From NCBI RefSeq assembly GCF_040954835.1, contig NC_090707.1, positions 31,576,570 to 31,640,569 of the forward strand: 64,000 nucleotides of DNA, written 5' to 3'. Below, piece after piece: positions 43,101 to 52,400 of this stretch (position 1 is the first letter of the stretch; each line of letters starts with the position of its first letter). Source of the stretch: Lepisosteus oculatus. Its lineage: Eukaryota > Chordata > Actinopteri > Semionotiformes > Lepisosteidae. The position numbers were made by a program, and so were the translations under genes. Under the pieces are notes generated by a model. That model made no database searches. It saw nothing but the letters and a program-made list of their open reading frames with translations, and was not told where the DNA came from.

Positions 43101-46100
43101 AGCATCATTGAACCTGCTTAAATGTTATAGAAAATTGATATAGTAAAAATGCACCCTAGACCATGTAAAATAGTAGGACTTTGAGAACCAATGTAAAACC
43201 AGTATATAATGGCAATATCCTTAAATTCATGTGGAGGGCTGCCTATAGAGACAATATTAAAGTATTTTGCGTCCTGAGCAAATCTAGGCAGAAAATGTTG
43301 GTTATTGCTGAAAAAAACATGGCAGTATAATTTATTGGTTTATTAGTGACACAGGTGGAATGTCCAGTAGAGTTCTTCATTTGATTTGGGAGACATTTAT
43401 TTTCGTCATGCTACATCATTTTACTGTAGTATCTGCTGTATTTGTTAACTTGCAACTCGGATATTGGATGTCCTGATGTATGTATACTCACTGGTTGTTT
43501 CTCACACTAAGGCGGCTGCCCTGGTCCATATTTATAAAGATGGGTCTGTGCTGGTGAGTCATGGAGGAACTGAGATGGGTCAGGGCATTCACACCAAGAT
43601 GCAACAGGTAACTTGTGTGTCATATAATGGGGTGAAACTGTGCCACCCACAAATTAAAGCAAATATGTGGTTCTTGGTGAGCAAAACAAAAATTCAACCG
43701 TTCTTGCCTTTACATTTCTAGGGGCTGTCTTGATGTATGAGGTAAAGATTGTAAGAGTAAAGTTTTTAATTCTTCACTTCATGGGGTGTTCTCCTGATTT
43801 GATTTGCTTCTGAATTGCTGTATTGTGTGATGGCAGTATCATTTTTAAAATGTAGCATACTGTTATCTGAATCACAGACTTCGGAAATGCAATATTTGTT
43901 TTTTGTCTTCTGAAACATTCAAAGATTACTGTAATTCTTGACTACAGGTAACACAATTCCCCATACTGTTTTCTAAAGATTATGGTTTGTGCATTCTGAA
44001 GCTCTCTAATAAGTAGACTTTCTTTGAAAAATAAAGATGTACCATCCATGCATCCCTTTTTCTAACTGCTTTATAAAGTACAATACCAAGCAAGCAATGG
44101 GCTCAAGGCAGGATAACTCTGGATGGGAAGCCAGTGCATTACAGGGCATTTACACACACACACACCCACACACCCACCAGAACTGATTGTCCCAGTTAAC
44201 CTACCAGTATGTCTTTGGACTGTAGTAGGAAACCAGTGTATAAGCTACGTGTCCGTGGTGTGCTGGTGTTCGGGGGAGGTGTGGCCTATTCCAGGCTTCC
44301 ATCTTCCAAAGCTGAGCCCTGATAGGCATGGACGTCTGGCTCATATAGCACGAGGGGCTGGAACCGGAGGCAGGTGCGGGAGATTATAAAACAAGGAAGG
44401 GCAAGAGCGTACTTAAGAGGAGGGGTTTATGATCGTGACACACATGACAGGGAACACCTGGATCACAGGGCAGACAGGCAGACACACAGAGACAAACACA
44501 AATACGCACACAATCACAAAATTTTCCCAGGAGCCGATTAACCTACCAGTATGTTTTTGGACTGTGAGAGGAAACCGTGGCACCTGGAGGAAAGCCACAC
44601 AAACCCAGGGAGAACATACTAACTCCACACAGATGGTAGCCCAGATCTGAACTTGAACCCAGAACCCCAGCACTGTATATGCTGTCTATATTGAAAAACA
44701 GAAAACTAGAAAAGAGGAGCCAGAGAAGAGAAATGTCTTTCTTCCTTCCCCATTTTTTATCTGGATTACCCTATAATGTGTAAATGTTGTTTTGATAACA
44801 TACAAATATTTTATTTTACAGTATTTTCGCAGAGAACTTAGTTCTTCCCTAGTAAATGGTGGGAAGAATATTGTGAAACAGACACAGACCTTTTCATTTA
44901 GTGGGTTACATAAATGGCTTGTTACCTTGAGGATAAGCTCTAGCTTTGCCCCTGGTACACTGTTATTTAACCTCATCAACCTATTTAACCTCTCTGAGAG
45001 GTTTTAGACCAGAGAACCTGCTTATTGTGAATGTTCATTTTCTAGTTTCTTGAAATCTTTAATAATTTGGTAAAACATAAGACTGTCTTGTTCCAAAGGT
45101 GGCAAGCCGAGAGCTGAGAATCCCAGCTTCATTCATTCACATCAGTGAGACCAGCACCAACACCGTGCCCAACACCTGCCCTTCTGCTGCATCGTTTGGC
45201 ACAGATGCCAATGGAATGGCTGTGAAGGTGAGATCTGGGATGTCTCTGGGAATGTCAGGTCTGATAAGGTTATTTCATTGAACCTTACAAAGAGCAAGGG
45301 GGGAGTTACAACAAAAGACTGCATTGGTTATGTAGTAGAGAGAACTGCAGGATTAAAATGCTCATATGCTCTGATATACAAACGCAACACAGCAGCAATC
45401 GCATAATGGTGCAGACACAGGAACCTGCATTTGTGATTGACTGGTCTGTTGCATCACATAGGTGGTTGTGCAGAAGCTCTATTAACACTCCACAGAATAG
45501 TTTCAGCATGAATGGAATATAAATCTCTGTGCATTCTTTGATTGCCTTTTTTTCAAGTTGATATTATATTCAGGTCTGACTATATTCCTTTTGATCTTGG
45601 CATGTATTTTTGTGTGCACAGATGCATTGCAGAACCTTTTGTAGAGCAAATGTCATTTGTTTAATGATGGCCTGACAAATATGTATAGAAATAGAATGCA
45701 TTCAATTCATCCAGCAATAGCATATTTGGATATTTGTACAGTTCGAATGACATCAGTTTTGCTAACCAGAGGGTCATGAGGTATCTTTCCAGCTGTTGCA
45801 AGTGGTGGTGTATGGTGGTACATATTTATTTTGGAAAAATATTATTTTGTACATTGTTAGCTTATTTATTATTTTAAGCGTATTTGTTTGGTATGTAAAA
45901 CTAAATGTAAAAACCCTAATCACAGATTTTGTTGTAGCTGTAAATTTGGCCAGCAGCTATATCACTGTGCAACTCACACTTGGCAACCCACTAAAGCTCA
46001 GCAGGTGTGAGCCTGATCAGTTCTTGGGTGGGAGAGCTATTGGGAAAAACTAAGGTTGCTGCTGGAAGAGGTGTTAGTGGGCCCGGTAGGGGGCGCTCGC

Positions 46101-49100
46101 CCTGTGGTCTGTGTGGGTCCTAATGCCCCAGTATAGTGATGGGGTTACTATACTGTAAAAAAGCTCTGTCCTTTGGATGAGACGTAAAACCGAGGTCTTG
46201 ACTTTCTGTGGTCATTAAAAATCTCAGGGTGTTTCTCAAAAAGAGTAGGGGTGTAACACAGGCATCCTGGTCCAATTTCCCATTGGCCTTTACCTATCAT
46301 GGCCTCCAAATAATGCCCATCTCTGAATTGGCTTCATCATTCTGTTCTCCTCCCCACTGATAGCTGATGTGTGGTGAGTGTACAGGTGAACTATGGCTGA
46401 ACCAGGTATTGACTACACATTGGTGGTGGTGGAGGGGAGTCCCATCACACATCAGCTATCAGTAAGGGAGGAGAAGAGGGTACTGACACCAATTGAGGAT
46501 TATTAGGAGGTCACGATTGGTAAAGGCCAGGGGGAGAATGTGGCCAGGACATCGGGGTTACACCCCTACTCTTTCAAGAAATGCTGTGGGTTTTTTAATG
46601 ACCACAGAGAATCAGGACTTCATTATTACAGTGCATCTCATCCAAAGGATAACACATTTTTGTAGTATACTGTCCCCATTACTATACTGGGATATTAGGA
46701 CCCACAAAGACCACAGGATGAACACTCCCTACTGGACCCACTAACACCTCTTCCAGCAGCAACAGTTGTTATATACCTGGATGTTTTATTCTCTTTACAT
46801 CATAAGGTTTCAGATTTTTGTGACCAGAGGTGTTTTGTCAACCTGTTTTAAAATAGAATTATATAAACTAATGGAATATATTTGCTGTATGTTTTTCTAG
46901 GATGCTTGCCAAACCCTGTTACAAAGGCTGGAGCCCATCATACACGACAACCCCAAAGGCACTTGGCAAGACTGGGTAGATTAAATATCACAGTTCAATA
47001 CTCATGCATGCATGTGGTAATACTAATACTAAACCACATTCAAACCTAAACCACATTTGTTCATTATTGATATTATAAAGATAAAGTTATCTTGATTCAT
47101 CCAAAGACCATAGATTTAGATGAAAAATCATTTATACTGCATGTAAAAATGTAAGCCACTTTGTTTATACAGTATGTGTTTGCATATTCCAGTTCTCTGA
47201 CATTTTATTTTATACCAATCTTCAGTGGCATAAAACAGTTTAGTTCAGTAAAAAATATGTTTTCAAGCCTCTATTATGCATTAGTTAGCAGTCTATACAG
47301 TCTTTATAATCTATGATATTCCCTTTTTTCCCTTTTTTAGATTAAAACTGCATACTTTCAGAAAATCAGCCTTTCCTCTACAGGGTTTTACAGGTATCAT
47401 TTATCATTTGTGTAAAACTGTGAAAGCTTCAATTCTGTAATTTTTTTCAAGACTTTTAATATTGTCTAGTTGTATTCAGCAAAAGAGACTTCAGTCTCCT
47501 GACGCAAATGAGCATACTTAATAACTTTGGTCAATTGAAAATGCAGGGTGGGTACCTTCAGTTTCAGTTTATGTGGCAGTTGTTGAAAAACAGTGCATAA
47601 AAAATATTAATTTCCCATAAGAATGAATGTAAAATTGGTGGAGAACATTCCGGATCTAATCTCAACCTTCGGGTTTAACTCCTAAATAAAAACAGTTACG
47701 ATTATTCATGTAAAATGTTTATATAGTTGTATTAGAATTATTTTTTAAGCTAAACATTTGTTAATATGTATTAGTTTCATGTGAAATGTGAAGGGAAGAC
47801 TGTTGTGGGGCATGATGAATGGTAAGACACTACAGTACATGATCAATGTCTCTTTAGGTGAATCTAGTCTGTAGAACTATCCTTGATGACTTTCAGCAAG
47901 CCATTTATTTTAAGGTCTTGTTTTAACACAGACTTTAAAATAAAAGTCTTATTTTCAAGGGTGTATTACAACTCTAACCAGGAATAAGAAGAGGCTTTAA
48001 ATTCCATCTCACAGGGAGCCAAGAGCTCAATCATTTCACAGTACAGTGACTCTGTTATGACATTTTAAAAAATAATTTCAAGATGGTAGGGACACTTGGC
48101 AAATCAAGACAATTTGAAAATCTCAAGTTTGTATGATTTGGACACATATCACCTAAAAACACAAAAGAATCAACCAGATTGAAGTTTTATCAGTATCTAC
48201 AGGCTTTACATAGGTGAAACCTTCCTTCAGTTGGTGTATAATATTAAATGTGTGTTGTGCTTAGGGGCCATGACCTGTACATGGACTGGGAGAAGCAGGA
48301 AGGAAGACCATATGCCTATTTCACATATGGAGTCAGCTGCTCAGAGGTTGAGATTGACTGTCTGACTGGAGACCACAAGGTAATTCTCAAACCAGTCTTT
48401 TCCTAGCTGGTGGCCTGCAAATGTTTATAATAGATCAAATTTGCAGCTAAATTAAAAAGCTTAAAATGCTCCTGTCTACAATGACCTGCATTGTTTGATT
48501 CAAGACCCATGAAGAACCTTTACATGACTATTTCTATTTTTGAACAGAATATCAGGGCAGATATTGTGATGGACACTGGAAGAAGCATAAATCCCTCTGT
48601 TGATATTGGCCAGGTGAGGAGTATTGTATGGAGAATGGGAGAAGACAGAATGCATGTTTACATCTTCTATTGTTTTACATGTATTATTGTAGATTAAAAA
48701 TAAATTATGCCTGCACAAAGTGAAGAATGGTGGACTTAATGTCATGGCTTGGAATAGTCTCACTCATATTTGATGATGATGTATCTAATGTATCTATTAA
48801 GTGGCTCTTTACCAGGCAGTGTGGCAAAGACATAAATGAGCCTGGTTAGTACCTGGATGGGAGACCTCCTGGGAAAAACTAAGGTTGCTGCTGGAAGAGG
48901 TGTTAGTGGGGCCAGCAGGGGGCGCTCACTCTGCAGTCTATGTGAGTCCTAATGCCCCTGTATAACAATGGGGACACTATACTGTAAACAGGCGCTGTCC
49001 TTCGGATGAGACGGAAAACCGAGGTCCTGACTCTCTGTGGTCATTAAAAATTCCAGGGCATTTCTCAAAAAGAGTAGAGGTGTAACCCCGGCGTCCTGGC

Positions 49101-49348
49101 CAAATTTCCCATTGGCCCTTACCAATCATGGCCTCCTTATAATTCCCATCTATGAATTGGCTTCATTACTCTGCTCTCCTCCACACTGATAGCTGGTGTG
49201 TGGTGAGCGTTCTGGCACACTATGGCTGCCATCGCATCATCCAGGTGGGGCTGCACATTGGTGGTGGAGGAGGGGAGTCCCAATTACCTGTAAAGCGCTT
49301 TGAGTGGAGTGTCCAGAAAAGCGCTATATAAGCTCTATATATTATTAC

Positions 49349-49403
<55 letters not shown>

Positions 49404-52400
49404 ATAAAACATATGGCCAATGCAACCAAGGTGTACATCAGGAGGCAAAAGTGGAAAATCGTAAGACTTGACAAGTCAATCTCCAGATATAAGTAAAGCT
49501 GAGCATGTATTTTATACACTACAGAAAAAAAAATTGATGTCACAACACCCCAAGAATAGGCATCTCAAAGCTGCTGCATCAAAGGTTTGGCAACAAATCG
49601 CAAAACAAATAGTATGTCATCAAAGACTGCAGTGGGTCACAGGCTTCATGCAGTTATTGCCTCAGAGGAACATGCAATTAAATGCATATTGTGAAGGTAT
49701 TTCATCCTGTTGGGGTTTTCATTTTTTCTTGGATTCATTATTGAAATGGCATTCATCCAAACAAACTGGCACACTTGGGATAAGGGATGGATTTCCTGGT
49801 TCTCCCTTTGCCAAAACCCATATAACCCACTTTGCAGTTTTCTCTTTTAACCCACTGTGTAGTTGCAGCACCCTGCAATTAGGAGTATAAGACTAAAAAG
49901 CCCATCATCCAGTTCATTATACTTTGCCCCCTTTCTTAAATATTAAGGCCTAAACACTGCAAAAATATTTTAGCTTAAAACACTGGAAAAATCCATTACT
50001 CCTTGGTCTGATGTAGCACATATTCACTCACTTAATTTTCTAGAATAATTTAAAGGTTTAATATTCCTTGGAAATAACTAAACCACAATATATCTAGCAC
50101 ACCACACCATATCCAGTATATGGATAAATTCAATTGGTGTGTCATTGGCTGCAAGTGATTGCATTCTGTCTTTCAGATTGAGGGGGCTTTCATTCAAGGT
50201 CTTGGGCTTTACACCATGGAGGAGCTGAAGTTCTCTCCCTCAGGGGTTCTGTACACACGTGGTCCTGCACAATATAAAATACCAGCTGTCTGTGATGTTC
50301 CCCTAACATTCAACGTGTATCTGCTGGCCGGTTCGCAAAACCCACATGCTATTTATTCATCCAAAGTAAGTATACGCCTGTCAGAAGGCCGATCAATAAA
50401 CTGTTGGTTTGTTTCAGGTTTTTTTACAAAATTCTCAGTAATTCTTTTCACTAAACCCCCCAAAAAACCTGACTCCCATCAGAGACCTGTCTATACTTAG
50501 AAACCTTATCCATAACTATACGAGGTTGAACTAATTCCAAACTCTTAAAGAACAATAACAATTTAACTATAATTGTCTTACTCCCTTCTCTGTCTCCTCT
50601 ACACAAAGATCCGTCCAGCACTGCTCCTGTTCCAACCGTCTTCCTCTCATCAGCATTGGTCAACAGGTGTACTCGACTAAGGCCTGTCAATCTCAGCTTT
50701 GCTGAGTGACTACACCTGATTCTTTTCAAGCACTGGAATGGCTCACCCCAATTGAACCCTCCAGCTGGAAATGTAGATTCCCTCACAAGGCCTCATACAC
50801 GTCTACAGTGTGTCCAGCATTGACCTGGTGTACTGTAGGTACAAGAGAGGATTAAAAAGGCAATGGTGATTCATGAAAACTCAACGGCCATTTCCTCCAT
50901 TTAGAAGGACAAACAAAATGGATGTTTGCTTTTTATGTTTGCCACACACAAAAGTTAAATGATCTGTACTGAGCATCAGAAGAAACATTCTATGCATGCA
51001 GTATATCTAGAGAAAAATATAGTGCTGGACTTTGGATATTGATTGCATGAACACTAAACACCTGTTACATTAGCAAGCACAGGTGCTAAGATTGATTGTG
51101 ATGGTCTGGCCAGGAGTGTCTAGTCACCACAGAACTCTACTTACAGTAATTCATGGCAACGTTTGTGGAGTTGCATTGATCAAATCCTGGGATCTCACAT
51201 TGTGGGTTCATCCTAACAATATTCGAGCAGAACAACACATCCGCATGTGCTCTTGTTTCAACCCCTTTCTTGTGAGACGAGAATTTCAAAGTTACGTCAT
51301 GTAAAGCCGAGCTCCATTGACGTTTTGTGTGAAGAGTTGGATGACATGCTTTCCCCAAGTTTGAGAGGAATGGGAAAAAATCCCATAAAACTATATCTGC
51401 AACCTGGTACAAAATATGTGTTGCAGCTGTATAGTTTGTATTGTGTAATGTTGCTAATATCTGACTTTCACTTTAGTTCTCCTGTTGACAACAATTATTA
51501 ATCAGCATAAAATGTATTTATGCCAGTAGCCATATCACCCTGCAACTCACAACTGGCAACCCACTGAAGCTAAGCAGGTGTGAGCCTGGTCAGTACCTGG
51601 ATGGGAGACCTCCTGGGAAAAACTAAGGTTGCTGCTGGAAGAGGTGTTAGTTGGGCCAGCAGGGGGTGCTCACCCTGCGGTCCATGTGGGTTCTAATTCC
51701 CCAGTATAGTGACGGGGACACTATACTGTAAACAGGTGACGTCCTTCGGATGAGATGTAAAACTGAGGTCCTGACTTTCTGTGGTCGTTAAAAATCCCAG
51801 GGTGTTTCTCGAAAAGAGTAGGGGTGTAACACTGGTGTCCTGGCCAAATTTCCCATTGGCCCTTATCAATCATGGCCTCCTAATAATCCCCCTCTATGAA
51901 TTGTATATATTACTCTGCTCTCCTCCCCGCTGATGTGTGGTAAGTGTTTTGGCGCACTATGGCTGCCGTTGTATCATCCAGGTGGATGCTGCACATTGGT
52001 GGTGGTGGAGGGGAGTCCCCATTACCTATAAAATGCTTTGAGTGGAGTGTCCAGAAAAGCGCTATATAAGTGTAAGCAATTATTATTATTATTATTATTA
52101 TTATTAATTTACCTATGACATGTGACATTTACCTATGACATGTCTATTCAATTAAAATGTCAGCACCGGCTACTAAAATGTCCTATTGCCAGTTCTTCTT
52201 AAGTTACGTTGTTGCAGTTACAAGTGAATATACAGTGGATATCAAAAGTCTACACACCCTTATTGAAATTTCACCTTTTGTTGATGTGAAGGCTGAAATC
52301 AAGACAAATCATGTCAGTCCTTTTTTCCGCCTTTAATAAGATCCTGTAATCAACAATATTTAAGTGAAAAACAAATGGATCATGTTTAGGAAGCATAATT

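Noticed and set aside
49340..49403. CRISPR-like array from regular ATT repeats
   Set aside because: Simple microsatellite tail of a SINE without spacers, in a vertebrate genome.
51531..51680. A 5S rRNA gene
   Set aside because: Only parts match 5S rRNA and they continue into a long repeated body present in several copies; it is a SINE head.
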